A stretch of DNA of 64,000 nt, taken from Ectocarpus siliculosus. Taxonomy: Eukaryota; Sar; Phaeophyceae; Ectocarpales; Ectocarpaceae. Shown piece after piece: positions 36,301 through 50,300 of this stretch (its first letter is position 1; every line of letters begins with the position of its first letter). The notes beneath the pieces are model-generated. The model was not told the DNA's origin and did not search any database. It worked only from the letters and a program-made list of their open reading frames with translations. A program made the translations under genes and the position numbers. The stretch covers positions 1,262,482-1,326,481 of the forward strand of contig FN649733.1 of the NCBI GenBank assembly GCA_000310025.1, given 5' to 3'.

Positions 36301-38836
36301 CAGGTTGGTTTCGACTCCTGGTGCTGACGCTTCGATCCCGGACCTTCCTACGCCTCTGGCTCGTAGAAGGGATCTTGCATCTTCGACGCATCCCGCAACT
36401 TCGGTTGCTCCTGCCCAGCAGTCTCCTGCTGCCCCCGATTCTTCGGAATCTCCGCGTTCGGTTTCAACCACTCGTACGCCTTCGTCTACTGTTTCCGCTG
36501 CTACTCTGCCTTCGGGTGGATTGCAGTCGGAGCCTCATGAATCGGCTCCCTCTTCTATCGAGTCGGCTTTACATTCTTCGGCAGATTTAGCCTTCCGGGC
36601 GTCTGTCGAACGTTTCTCGCATGCTGATTGGGCTTGCGAGCAACGTAACGAACCTGTTTGTGATGCAGCTATTCGTTTCCTCCTTCTGGGTCGGCCTTCG
36701 GCTCTCCCTTCGGATTTCTTGGATCATCTTCCGTCCGCTCGTCGACCTCCTCTATCGGAGATCCGTGACCTGTCTCGCAAAGGCCGGTTACATGTTGACG
36801 ATGACGGTTTAGTCTTGCTTGTTCGCAAGCAAACAGCGCCCCCGTCGTCTACGGCCACACGTCCTGGCGGGCGTGCTGCTCGCCTTCTCAACGACGAACC
36901 TATTCGGATTTTATGTTCCCATGCTCATGCGTCCGTGGATCATGCAAGCCTGTCACGCTGATGCATCCTGCCACCTCGGTGTCGCTCGCACGCTTAGCAT
37001 GCTGGAACGTTTCTATTGGTGGGTTGGCATGAGTGTTTGCACGAAGTGGTGGGTACGGCATTGTTGGCGATGCCAAGCCCGCAAACCATCTCGTCAAACG
37101 CCTCGATGACCTACTTTGCGCCTTCCGCTGCCTTCGGGCCCTGGTGTGTCGGTGAGCGTCGATTATTTCGGTCCCCTCCCGTTGACACCGCGCGGAAACA
37201 CATATATTCTGCTTTTCACTGATCGTTTCAGCCGCCGTGCTGATATGTACGTGGTTACGGGTGCGGAATTCACCGCCGAAGGCACCGCTGACGTACTTGT
37301 CAATCGGTATTTCCATTTGTGGGGTTGCCCTTTGAGTCTCTTGTCTGATAATGGCTCTCAGGTTTGTTCTAAACTGTCGCAGGCTGTGTACGCCCGTCTG
37401 GCTATCCGCAAAGTGGCTACTAGCTCTTACCATCCCAACGGCAATGGGGGTGTGGAGCACGTCAATCACACTATGGCCCAGATGTTGGCTATGGTCTTCA
37501 ATGAGAGGCAAGATGATTGGGACATTCATCTGCCGCACGTTGAGTTTGCCTACAACAATTCGGTTAGTGCCGCTACTGGTTTGGCGCCCAACGAGGTGCA
37601 TATGAACCGACTGCCACGCATGCCGATGACGGTTTTTGAGCATCCATATGCTCGAGGCCACCAAAGCTTGCAACGCGATCAACTTGAGTATTGCGATCTT
37701 GCCTCTGATCGCCAACGTCGTTCTTACGATTTAGTTCGTGAACAGCACAACCTGTCCGTTTCGCGGAATGAGCGGCGTAACTCCGCTCTATCGGATGCTT
37801 TGCGCAAGGTTCCCTCATACACCGTCGGTGGATGGGTTTGGGTGTACAACACCGAATCTACCATTCGCCAAGGTGTTCGTTCAGGCACGGATGGCAAAGT
37901 TCTCAAGGCTAAGTTGTCCTTCCTCTGGACTGGTCTGTTCAAGATCATGGCCGTGGATCCGTGTCCTGACGCTCCCGACGGTTGTCCTCTGGCTTCCAAG
38001 TTACTCTATTTGGATCTTCCATCGGATCTGCCGGGTCCAGACTCGAAAAATCGTGTATCGGTTGCGCGTTGCAAGCCTTGCGCTAATCCACATGACACTG
38101 AGCCTCGGTTCCTGCCTGCGGGCCTTACACCGTATGTACTGAACTCCTATGCGAATAAATCTCCTCCCTACCATGTTACGGAAGACGACGTGTCGACTCC
38201 GGTCGCACGTCTCGAGGTTGACCGCATTAGTGGCCATCAGTCTGTTCGTGATCGTGGTGGCACCATCGCTGTTTTATACCAAACTCATTGGAAAGGTCTT
38301 CTTCGTCCTTCTTGGGAACGTGAGATGGACCTCCAGCATTCCAAGACACACATTCTCCGGTACTGGACGGGTTCGCCTGACCAACACCGTCAAACGAATC
38401 GCCGCTATCGGGTTATGCGTATTTGTACGGCCAACCGCGAGATGGCGTGCGCTAAAGGTGAGCGAGCCTTCCCTTCTCGGGCTATTCGCTCGTCTCTCGT
38501 TCAACATGGGACCGTCGCTTCGCCAATACTCCGCTACCTGCAGGCGCCTTCTTCTGGTACAAAGCGCGCGATGGATTCTGGTGGTTGGGCAAGATTACTG
38601 GACCGCCTCTACCGTCCGACTTCTACGTCGTCCGCTTCTTAGACGATCCTGGACCTGTCAAGCTCGCCCTTCCTGATGCTCGCTACTCCAACGCCGAAAT
38701 CGCCGTCTCCGGATTCTGGTGCCTCCAAGTTCACAGCGGCAGTGCCCTTTTCAAGGGCATCCTTCGCAACATCGACATGTCGCGTGGTGACGCTGGGACT
38801 GATTCGTTGCCTGATGACGTTGCGCGCCCCCATTAA
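33332..38836 (+). pseudogene. Ty3/gypsy pol polyprotein pseudogene
   Basis: The pieces in order are: protease tail (HHDVLLGRDSW, near 33,510-33,540); reverse transcriptase (about 34,330-34,960, with YLDD at 34,866-34,877); RNase H (YCDASRDGFGG to DHRSLE, about 35,320-35,560); a Ser/Pro/Arg-rich linker of about 400 codons (35,700-36,880); the integrase HHCC finger (about 36,940-37,090) and core (DYFG, SDNGSQ, NGNGGVEHVNHT); a chromodomain-like stretch (THWKGLLRPSWE, about 38,285-38,320); and a Tudor/Agenet-like tail in another frame (about 38,540-38,830). It is broken by an in-frame TAG at 34,772-34,774 just before the MPQGSS motif, a frameshift near 36,890, a TGA at 37,107-37,109, and a frameshift between about 38,470 and 38,540. 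It cannot make a full polyprotein. Confidence 0.87.
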
Positions 38837-39285
38837 GACGACATGCTTGGTTGTTTGTGCCTTCTGTTGCTTTTCGCATTGTTGGGTCTGCTTTTGGCAC
38901 TGTTTGGATTGTTTTCGGCGTTTTTTTTTAACGTTTTTAGCCTTGGTGGGTTTTCGCTTTCTTCTCGCTTTCTTTAGGGCCTTTATTTAGCGTTTGGTCA
39001 CAACCTGTAGGTGTTTCGCGCCCATTGTTGGCGCTTATGCGCTGCCGTGGCGACTGCGTGAGTGGCGTATCTTCTCTCTCGTTTTTTTTCGATACCGGTC
39101 TTTTTGTCGTTCCGGCGGTGATCCTTTCTTTTTGTCGTTCTGACGACCTTTGTTTTCTTCTGGTTTTCATACTTTCTTCGGTTTCGACCATGTTCCGGTC
39201 GTCATCGGCTTTCCTTAGCCCCGTCAGTTCCTTTCGGTGTCTTCTTCTCGTTTAGAAGTCAAACGATGGTCTTGCGACCCATCGA

Positions 39286-39650
39286 GTGAGAGGGGTGGGA
39301 GGGTGAATTGTGCTGTTGTTTTGGAGCTCCACATCCTCGATACTTTCATTTAGAGACTCGACAATTGCTTGCAAAGACTGCGAGGTTTTATAGTATCTGC
39401 GTATGAGATCCTCCAGGGTGGGCTAGTGTTTATAGGATTCAGATGTGTAGACGGAACATAGAAAAGAATGATTCCTTCTAGAAGGCGCGGACAGTTGTAA
39501 CTCCCGGCGGAAGGATACAACAGGGGACAGGATCTAGTAGCCCCTGCTTGTACTAAGGATACACAAGGCAACAGCTACTGCTGCTGTTGTTCTGCAAGAG
39601 TAATAACAAGTGAGTTCTTCTTCACGGATCAACCAGACTTCATCACGCGT
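39286..39650 (+). repeat. Possible polypurine tract and 3' LTR
   Basis: A gagaggggtgggaggg run is followed by TGAATTGTGC, and a CA occurs near 39,650 before unit-like sequence returns. This matches the expected PPT-TG...CA layout. No second LTR is available for comparison, so the edges are only suggested. Confidence 0.3.
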
Positions 39651-39699
39651 GCACAGTGATGTGTGATACAAGAATGCAACGAAACGGCTCTCCCCCCCC

Positions 39700-41335
39700 T
39701 CCTTCGATGTTTGCCATCGGGGTTAGGTTTTCGTCGCTCGGCAACGACGTTAAAAACAAGCCGCCGCCCCCGGTGTTCGCCAACCGGGTTGAGTTTCCGT
39801 CGATTGGCAGTGATGTTGTAAAACAAGCCGATTCTCTTCGTGAGCTCGGCAACCAGGTTACCGCCTTGTTTTTTTGCCTTTGTTTTCTTTTTGCGGTAAC
39901 CATTAATGGTGGTCGAGTAGATTACGTTGTGCGGGGCGAGAACCCTCACTCCGCGCAAAGGGGATGATCGCACCACGTTGTGTTCAATTGGTCGAACACC
40001 CTCGAGGCAGTTACACCGAGCTTACAACTGTCTCTGGAGGTGGAAGCACCAGAAGATAAACTAAGAAAACAAACTAAGTCATACGCAGCTGTCATCCGTA
40101 CGCAAGGAAGTAAGGACAAGATGCCGAACACCCTTGGCAGGATGCAGCGCACCCTTCATGCGACTCGCCGAATACCTCACGGCGCTTCGCGCTTGGTGAT
40201 GTGAGAGCCTGGTCCGGTGAGAACCCGGCGTGCTCCGTCCCGGCTTTGTAAGGATGCGAGGTCAATGGTCTAACGACTACTGCATGCACGATCATGACCC
40301 TCCCCCCAACCTTGGGCGGGCTCTATCCTCTCCAAAATACACCTACGAACCTCCGCCGGAGCGCTCAGGCTAAGCCACGTAGAGCCCAGCTTTGCACCTT
40401 GCATAAGAGAGATAGATGGGGGTCCCAACATACTGCCACCCGCACCGAAAAGAGAACAACCTTGTCCGCTAAGAGAGGTTGAGTTTTAACGTACGTCCGA
40501 ATCCTATCGCACCCTTCTCAGGAGAAACACCAATAAGTGCTTCTATCACCGCCGTTGCCGCCTTTCAAGCCACACAAGGAACGCTCAACTTCAACGCCCT
40601 CACCTGCCCCCCTCCGACCGAGGACATGAACAATCGAGCTCCGCCACAAAAGCGGGAAAGTCTACAGATTAGACAGAGAATAACAACTTGTTTGTTGTAA
40701 CTCCGTCTACGCGGAATCACTGCAAAACAAAGGACAATAACAAACAGTTGCTTCTGCCCGCACTGCCGTCGTGCCGCACTTCACATATATATGCCGTTGC
40801 GACATGCCACTTTTTCTCTACCCCCGCTCAACACAAAACACCAGGCACTGCTGAATAGTCACCCAACAAATAAGAAATCGCAAGCGCTGCCTTTCTCTTC
40901 TCAAAAACAAACGTTTGCCTACAACCAACTGACCCGGGACAACACCCACCCTTAAAAACCGACTCTTTCAACTATAGTGGCCTCTTTTCGGTTGCACACT
41001 CCGTTCGACATAGAAATATTGCCAGGCAGCAAAGTTGCAGCTGTGCGGACTTCGGCAAACGAGCGATAGGGGGCAACAAGCTCCGCCACAACGAGCAACA
41101 ACCCTTGGGCACCCCGAGCAACCGAGCGGCACGCAGCGTGCCGATTATAAGATACGATCATGAGCGGCTTGCAGCTTCCCGTATGTTGGTGATGCACTCT
41201 CCAACTGATGTGCTGCAGACCTCAGTGTCCGCGCTTAAGACTAACTCACGGATGGGTAGCACATGGCCGGTGCGCTCGGTGGCATTACAATGTGCACCAT
41301 TTCGTTTGGACCCGAAGTCTTGACTTTCAATTACC
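39700..41335. other. Region downstream of lipoxygenase copy 2
   Basis: Counterpart of 13,283-15,778 without the hAT-type insert. A motif of about 70 bases (atcgggtt...gtcg..tggca, then caagccg) occurs twice near 39,715 and 39,785, but once in unit 1. It probably holds the 3' UTR of the minus-strand lipoxygenase. No gene is recognised. Confidence 0.5.
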
Positions 41336-44300
41336 CTAAATGTTGATGGACTGGGGGATGTTGTCGGGCAGTAGGGTGGTGTAGGCCATGTTGTTGGCGA
41401 CCTTCCCGGCCTTACCCCTTCCGCGCCAACCGGACACCACGTCGGCGTTGCTGATGAACAACACGAAACAGGATGGGTATTGTCAGTGTTTGTGTCGTGG
41501 ATTAGGTGGTCTTGCATGCCGTAGTCTTTCGACCACAGACCCGGGGAGGGGGCGAGGGGGGGGATGCTATTGGTGAAGGAGCCGCCGGGGGGCGAGCATA
41601 TTTATCTTCCGAACCACGACATATTTGGTGGTGAGATAGGGCGAACAAGAAGAAGGCGCAGTAAAAAGACAGGAGGAGCTCCTTTGAAAAAACCAACCAA
41701 ACCTAAGGCTTGCCAAGCACTCGGAACCGGTATATTCTTGACTTGTAAACCATACCACAACTTCGGAGGAGTCCTCGCTGCACCCACTCGGAGTACAATA
41801 CTCGAATATAGATTTTGCGGCCTAAAAAATAAACATTTTCCCGCTTTTTCAACGATTTTCGGGTCGGTATGCTTGTATTCACCCACCATACTTCTACTAC
41901 TTTTTTTGGCTGTACGTCGTCCGAGCAGAAACGGACCATCAAACCCGCCGGGAACCCTACACTCACTCGGCAACCAAGTCGTCCTCGATGTCCTCGATCG
42001 CTTGCTGGAACTTGGCGAGGGGTTCGGCGATACGGTCATCGTCGAAATTGTGTGTCTCGTACTGACCAAGCCTGCGGTTACCATTGCACAACATATAACA
42101 AATCGAACCAACCGCCGCAAAGAAAGGTGGTCAGAGCAGAAGGAAAGGGCTGACGACGTTTTCGACAGGTGTCGCCGGTCCAAGGGTAACAGGCGCCGCA
42201 TGGTCAATGGAAACTCAAAAGCACAGCAGCGACAACGTTACTGTCTTGCTTGCAGGACGAAAGTTCCTGGAAAATCCGGATCGTTTGAGCTGGGGAAACA
42301 ATGATACGCGTCGAAAACAACTACAGAAATGTAAACACCATGGCTCGTGGAGACGCTCGCACAAATGAGACGTTTTACCAAGAACCAGGACGGGTTTCGA
42401 CGACACGACAGGGACCACAATAAGATAAACGTTTGGCCAAGGCCAAAGCAATAGCTGTAGCAGTACAACGATCAGGACCGCACCTGACTTGAGCAACAGC
42501 TAAGTATGCACAGTCACAGCTAGAGCAGCGACAGGAACAGCAGGACGAAACCCGTCACGCCGAATCAATCAACAGCGAATCAACAACCTTCCACACGCCC
42601 AATCAGGCGAGCTAACGTTTGATTACGCGTCTCAGTCTGTCAGAGAACGCACGACGATAAGGTGTACTGTGGCATACGGTGCCACAAGGTATCACGAAGC
42701 TTCGACAACGCTTTACAACTCACTTCGTGTGGAAGATGTCTCCAAGCAAAGTGAGGATGGCCACGTGGATGGTGGCGATTTCCATGGGGGGCAGGTAGTT
42801 CATGAATTCGTCGAACGTCCTCTCCCTCTGACCATAACAAAACATGATAGTCAAAGACAATACAAAGGCGAGAGACAAGACAGACGAGCAGAAGGATAGG
42901 ACGACACAAAAAGAGTAAGCAAGCAGCGTTACATAAAAGCGTCACCCAGCAGGAAGTCTCGGGTATCTGTCTACCCAACCTTGCCACCGCGTGCAAACAA
43001 GCAAATTAAACGGTGAGATCAACGCCCGAAAACGGACATAATGTAGTGCGCGCGCAGGCAAACAAAGACCTACTGCCGCACGGAGTAAATGCACGGCATT
43101 CGATGTGACATATGTATCGGTGGGTGCAGTGCACAAACTACATTGCACTCTAATAATAGACTTCTTTGCACACTATCGTTCGTGATTGCAGGAAAAATCG
43201 CACCCACTGAACTTGGTGAAATACCTTGTCGATGGGAGGAGGGGCGTAGACGGAACCGGGGCAGGAGGGCACGAACGACATGGACGGCTTTTGGGGGAAG
43301 TTGACCGCGGCGTGGAGGGTGCTCGCAGAGTAGATCCAGCTCGCGATCACCTGTTCAAGCGCGTGGTCGTCGGGTCAAGGCGACTTAGGAGTACACACAA
43401 AGGTTGGTTCCGGGTGACGAGACTTATGAAACCGGAAGAAAAAAGTTTAGACTCGTGGTGCGTGGATGTACGGCTGGACGCCGAGAAGAAAAGTTAGATC
43501 CCCGGCTCTGGAAATACAAAACGACAAGGCAGAGATTCCCCAATCAATGCTGAGAATCCAGTCCACACCACAATACGTTCATGAAAACCGCCTAATACTT
43601 CTCGAACCTACCCTCAAAGCAGTAGGCCTCTGCCTACGAAAACGAACAGCCATTGGGTCGTACGGATACAAACTGTTTGCCATTGACAGCCACACCCTTA
43701 TTCTTGGTGCCCTCAATGTCTTGCTACGAGAAACAACAAGAACCCACAGCAACAACAGCAGCAGTACCTTGGCGATTAAAGCCTTTTTGTCGTCGGTGGT
43801 GTAGTAATCCTTCAGCCAGTACACCTTGCCGATGTCCACCAGCTCCTCGATCATCGCCTAGTGGCGTTGTGCGAAAAGCAGCCGTCGGCGTTAATCTTTC
43901 GATCAGTTCGTTGGGCTTCTGGAGACGCACAACATCACCTCCAAAATAAGGTGAACCCGCTTTTCTGACACTGGCAGACAGTCTGTACATGATACCAACC
44001 CATTCAGCCGAACGGCTCGGCAGAATCAGCAAACCCCATCACTAGCATTGTGATCTAAAGACCACCGCGTCCAAAGGCTGCGACCACTCTCCAGAGAGCC
44101 CCGCTCCATCCCTTCAATTCCGGACAATAGCATCAGGAGAAACGTATGGCTTACCTGGAGCTCGTAGTCTTCCTCCACGTCCTTGTCGCTCTTGTAGTAA
44201 ATCTGAGAGGGAGGATTCGGCATCGTCGCAAGTACATCGCGGTCGTCGGAGACGTTAGGCGTAGCCATACATCGGTTTTCAAGGAGAGAATAGTCATCCC

Positions 44301-47300
44301 GCGAGGAGATAGGACCGAGGAGAGGAGGGAGGAAGGGAAACACGAGGGAAGGGGGTGCCTTACGCCTCCCCTGGACACATCGGAACTAATGGCATCGAAC
44401 AACACGCCTGCTTGAGAACCTTGGGGTTCAGAAATCCAGGCTAAGGAGATCGACACTTGACGAACTTGACCGCAAGAACAGGTGGTCAGTAAAGAATCCT
44501 ACACCAAGCCTCTGCGATCCTTGTTAGGTTACCACACAGGAAACAAATGAACGCCAGGAAACCCAACAGGTGCGCAAGTGGCTGCGTCTTCTGCAACAAA
44601 CAACCACCCAAACTAGGTGGGAAGCTTTTGTTGCAAAGAAAAATAGGACCTACCTACGAAGGATTACCTACGTACGAAGGATTAGGTCCGTAAAGACATG
44701 ACCCCACGCGACGTCATCGCGCATTCGCTAGCCCCCAGCCCGACATTTGCGACCTGATACGACGTACCCTACGTGGAGGCATGGTCATGTAACCCCTACT
44801 CCACTGGCCCAGTCCTAACTCTACTCCTGGGTTTGACCTTCACCCGAGCCCCGTGATCCAGCCCAGAAATCCCAAAATCTGGGAGGTATATAACTTACGT
44901 CAAGGTACTCCTTGACCCAAGTGTGCGTCGCTTCCCAGTACCGCATGCCGTAGTCGCGGTAAGGGTAGCGCCCGGGGAAGTCCTCCTTGGTGATCTGACG
45001 GGAGGCGAAGTCGGCCTCGGGGGAGAAGTCTCCGGCGATGCGCTTGAGGACCTGTGAGGTTGGTTGGGGGGCAGGGTTTGGGGCTAGGAAAAAAGAGGGG
45101 TCTTCTTGTTGCTGGTGTAAGCGCAGATTCTGCATGTCCAAACAGCAGAAGAAATGTACGAGTACTCTCGACTGGGAAGAGGGAATGTACACCACAACTA
45201 ATGGTGTGGATGTGACACGTGATGCCGAACGAACCTCGGTGTACGAAAAACGACGTCACCGACATAAAGGAGAAGGGGAGGGACGGTTCCGAAATATATC
45301 AACAGATTATCACCGAAAAAAGAAAAGAGCGTTCTACACGGTATATTCTCGGGATGACCCGTTTCTCGAGAACCCCGCACAGGGGACATGCGAAAAAATG
45401 GAACAAGGATGAGGGTGGAAACGACTTGAGGACGTGTGTGTGCGGGGCTATGTATCTTCCTGCGTTCATTCCCCCGTAATGAGCAATGTAATCAGACTAA
45501 TAAATTTACATATATATACGCATGCGGAAAGGCTGGCGGGGGGTGCACACGAGTACGGAACAATGCGCGATTGAACAGCCGTCGAAAACTCTCTTCTACA
45601 CCCCCTTCCGGCGACAAATTCCTCGCAGGGGAAGAATAGATGGAGCTTTGGGAGATCGACCCAAGGATGTGAAACGTTAGCTTGTAAGACGGCGGTTGCT
45701 GAAGTCATCTGTTGTGAGGACAAACCTGCTCGAGAACTAAGTCCCATGATGACTCGATGTCGTTCGCCTGGAGAATGTCCACGGCGTTGTCCGGCTGAAT
45801 GAGCAGCTGGCGGTTAGGGTGTAGCAAAGAGCAGGAAGGCAAGGAACGGACGGACAAGAATTCGTGGTAAGAACCCGAGGAAAGCGCGACCTTTGACATA
45901 TTGCAGTACTGCCGTAATCATATTGTACACTTCGCGTGCATGCAAAAGCTACGCGCCCACGAGCCGGCACGGAAAGCCGGAAGGAACAAGCACCAGCGAA
46001 CGATCGGTCCGCCCAGCCCCTTGAACAAGGCACACGACACTTGGCGACAACAACCGCCAACAGGTAACCTCCCATCAGGCATCACATTCCATGCTGCAGT
46101 ATTACTTTTGTCAGCCTGTGTTAAACGTGACCACGACATAACCGCGAACTCCCTTCGTATCTGCCACGGGGAAACAACCAAGACCATCGAGAGCGCACTC
46201 GGTTTGTCGCAAAAAGCTTTTAGCGAAAAAAGAGCACCGCCCACGGCCAGTCTCGACTCGTTGTTGATGCTCCTTGACCCCGGCCGGTTCGTCTGTTCTG
46301 ACATGATAATTGAGCCTGCTGCCCTGTCAATTCTGTCCTGTACACAAGGTCCACCACACCCACCCGCGGCTACATGATCCGAAGAGTACAGATGCATATC
46401 GTGACAACAGTTTTCGACGCGACTCACATTCTGCGCTCCCCAGTTGATAAGGGCGGTCCCCTCCATGTGGGGCTTGAGGAGGTCGTACACAGGGTGTTCC
46501 TTAGGGAGGCAGCGGTTCACGGCTACCATCGGGGCCTCAAGCACGACGTGCGTGTTGCCGAGGTGAGACACGACCTCGTGAATGCTGGAAGCGAAAGAAT
46601 CAAGCAGCGCACACGTTCAGGTTAGAGGACCACGACACACACGCGCAGATGCACAGGAGACAGTGAACGTACGACGCTACCTACAAGGGCACACACGCGT
46701 TGATAAAAAGTAAATAAAAAGGGGAGGGGGGGGGGGGGTCGAGAATACCATACCGTTGCGTGCGTTTTAGGCGAACATAGGAGTGTTTCGTATGGCTTTC
46801 TTGAAGTCAAGATTAACGAGCGGGGGTAGGGCAGCCTCCCGACCCACAACACGTACGCGCACGATGTCTCCCAAAGCGATATTACATGAAGTCGGCAGAC
46901 TCGAAGCATGCCTTGGCAATCAGCCAGTTGTTGCCATCCTCGGGGGTAAAGATCGGGGTCGCCTCTTCTCCCTGGCTCAGCTGCTCCGTAATCACCGAAG
47001 ACGAAGCAAACACAACAAACATCCATGCACGCCGACGACGGCATAATCAGCGGCGGCAACACGAACAATCATCAGGAAGGTTCAAAATCCACGAGCACAA
47101 ACACCAGAAACATAGCAATTCGATCTACAGAATAGCAAACGCAGACAGCAACGACAGACACAACGACCACACCACAAGAATGGCAACGCCAAAGACAGCA
47201 CCAACAGCGACAACAACCAAACACCAACAAAAACGACACAGATTTATGGCGGAAAACGAACATAATTTGATTAGCACCACCAGCAAGAATCAAGAGTTGG

Positions 47301-50300
47301 GGATCGGGAGGTTTTGTCACCTGGATGCCGATGGGTCTGATGGGAAGGAGATCGTCGTCGATCACCTCAAACAGGGCCACGCTTGGGGTGAGGTACCTCT
47401 CGACACCCTCTATGGGGTAGGCTTCCATGTCCTGGTCCCACGGAGACGACCGAAGAGGCAAGAGAACCAAAAAATATACACGCGTATAGAGCAAGGACGG
47501 CACGCACTCGTATCCGCCAGCAGAGTTCCGGGACATCTCTCCAGGAGAAAGCTAAGCGTAGTTGGCATCAGTATCGGCAGCATAACCTACCTCTTCGTCG
47601 TCTTGTTCGCGCGTGCTTTACAAAAGACGAGGCATGAGATGGTGGCCAAAACACTGATCCCAAACAGCACGGTCTTCCATGAGCAAAGTACGTGCAACAA
47701 CTAGCGCGATAGATGGTAGTCTGGGGGTTTTGTGTTGTACAGCACCCATCCGCAGCAAGACGAAACGGAAGACAAAACGTGGCCTGCGTGTACCCCTTTT
47801 TCGTTTTTTTCACCTTAAGGAGCTCGTGGTCGACGACGAAGAGCTTTCCTTCGTCCATCAAGGAGTCCACCTTGGACTTAAGTTTCTGAACAGGGTGACA
47901 AAAAGCACGACGCACGTGGTTAAGAGAACACAGGCCGGGGCGGGAGTGCTGAGAACACGAACATGGCACAGCAGTCTCACCAAGCGAATGCCGTTGCAGA
48001 AGATACAAACGCCACAGCCGATAGACTTTTGTCCGCGTCTCTACCAAGCAATTTCACAAAATTGCTTGATGAATACGAATAATTGTTGTAGTATTTGGTG
48101 CAAGAGTAGGAATAAAGTACTAACAGGCGCCATTGACCTTCTTACTTTGTAGACGGGGTCCGAATCGAGGACTTTGAGCTTCTCACGAGTGGACTGGGTG
48201 CACTTCTCCAGAACGACACAGTTCCCGCCTGAAAACGGCGCAACACCAAGCGATCGATGGAATAGAATTACGATCATACTATCGGCGAGAGCAGGGCGAC
48301 TGGTCGAGGCTACACGACCAGGAAGAGGAAACAAGTGGTGCGCTAGCTCACGAGATGTAAGACAACCGAAATGAAACGCCAACAAAACGGTAGCCAAAAA
48401 AACACATCATCGCACGAGCCTTCCTTTGGACGGTTTAACACCGCATGGTCAGAACTGCTGTCGCCAACGGGAGCGGCAGTCAGTCATTCAAGAGTTGCAA
48501 CCGACAACAATCGTTCACAGCTGGCCGCAGCAGCTGAAGCGAATCATTGCGAAAGGCACTGCAAAGATTCACCGTACAATGTGTCGTGTACGTGAAACGG
48601 CGGCAATCGGAGTTTTGGTACTAGAAGTGGTTGAATTCTCATCGCTTACCCTGTAGGCGGAGGCGGGCGAAAGCCTCGTCGTCTTGCCAGTCGTACATTG
48701 ACTTAGGGTTCTTGATCGGGAAGGCGTGGAGATCTTGGTAATCCCCGATGTCGGCGGGCTGGAAACGAAACAAGTACCGGTAGAAAAATGTGCAGCACTA
48801 GTGTAATATTTAAGCCGTTGGGGGGAGGGATACATGAAAGGCGCGGAGGTTCTAGCAGTGCGTTCTGTTACTCCGTGGGCTGAAATGAATGTTCAAACTT
48901 TGTGTCCACAGATCAGGGCGCCATTAGAACCAGTTTTGAAGCGATACCTATGGATTTTCTCGGGGTCTGACTCTAATCGCCCATGTACACTAGATTCAAG
49001 ACGGTCTTAGATCCAACACGGTGAACCGAGTAACATCGTGTTTGTCCTGACCCAGATCGTTCTGTCTCCCTCGACCATAACAAAAGGGCAAGATTCTGCA
49101 AAGCGGAGATAGATCCATGACCGACCGCCAAAACCCTGCCAAAAATTGCAATAACAGAAAACGAAAGGCCTGGCTATGATTGTGGTCCACTCCACCAGCC
49201 ACACCCACCCTCTCGTCGATGGCGAAGTTTTCCCTGATAAGCTCCCTGACCCTGGTCGCGAACGTCTTCGCCTTCGCGGGGTCCGTGAGGGCCTCCATGA
49301 TCTCGCCGGCACCCAAACTTCCCCTGTGGAAAACAACGTGTCCCGGGGGGTCGGGGGAGGGTACACGCGGGATCATACACGGTCGCACGATGGCATATCC
49401 CTGTCGCATTCCCATCCACCACATACGGAAGCGGGGACCAACGGAGTGTACGAGGGTCCCGTCATTCGACTGGCGGAGGTCGGAAGCCTGGCGTACAGAG
49501 GTTTAAAACAAAACGTGCAAGAAATTTGCTTGCTTGTCAGAGAAAACACATGTCCAACGATAGATGGTGGGTATCAGACCACACCTACCTTAGGGTTCCC
49601 ACCGCGATCTTCAGAACGCTGGCAACGAGGTCCGTTGTCCACGCCACCGAGGGGAGTTCGTCATCGGGAGGAAAACCTTCCAAGTACGGCGTCCCCTCCG
49701 GGGGGCCCTTGTAATGGAATTGGTTGTGGTTGATCCCATCCCGGCAAAGCAATCGATCGAAGAAACAAACAAGAGAATACCGGCGACAGGCCAGAAGGAC
49801 GACAGGAGGAAAAGAGATGGGGGCGAAAGCGATTAAAACTTTGTGCGGGGTGCTGCTACTACTATGCAGATGAGGATAACCACGTGGTGCTGTTACTACG
49901 CAGATAAGGATAACCACGTGGACGTCCGTCCACGAATGTATTCCGAGCGTGCGATGTGGGTGTTGTAGAATGGTGTGTACCATTTGAGGACTTGGTCAGT
50001 TTTGGGACTCCTGCGTTTGCAGTCGTAGTCCCCCGGCTAGTATTTGTGGGGAGAGAGATGGATTTGTAAGAGTTGACGCCGGCCTTTGCAGCTAACGCGG
50101 CCGGAGAGACGATGAGCGTTTCGTGCGTCTCTCTCCCCAACACGTAGCCTAGAAACCGAAGAAATAATGAAGCAATTCGAAAGAAAACAAAATAAAAGGA
50201 AGGTTTGTTCGTCGAAGCAGATAGAATAAACTGGTGTTTATTTTGTAACAGTCGAATTAGAATTTGGCTTCATTTTCTACCGGAAACCCAGGGTCACGGT

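Larger units (their letters stand above)
33195..39695 (+). mobile_element. Decayed Ty3/gypsy (chromovirus-like) LTR retrotransposon, 5'-truncated
   Basis: The domain order protease remnant, reverse transcriptase, RNase H, integrase, chromodomain identifies Ty3/gypsy. No gag and no 5' LTR are visible: similarity to unit 1 stops at about 33,194, and the element begins inside the protease. A purine-rich run at about 39,286-39,302 is followed by TG, which could be the polypurine tract and start of a 3' LTR extending to about 39,650. Without a 5' LTR this cannot be confirmed. Similarity to unit 1 resumes near 39,700. Confidence 0.85.
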
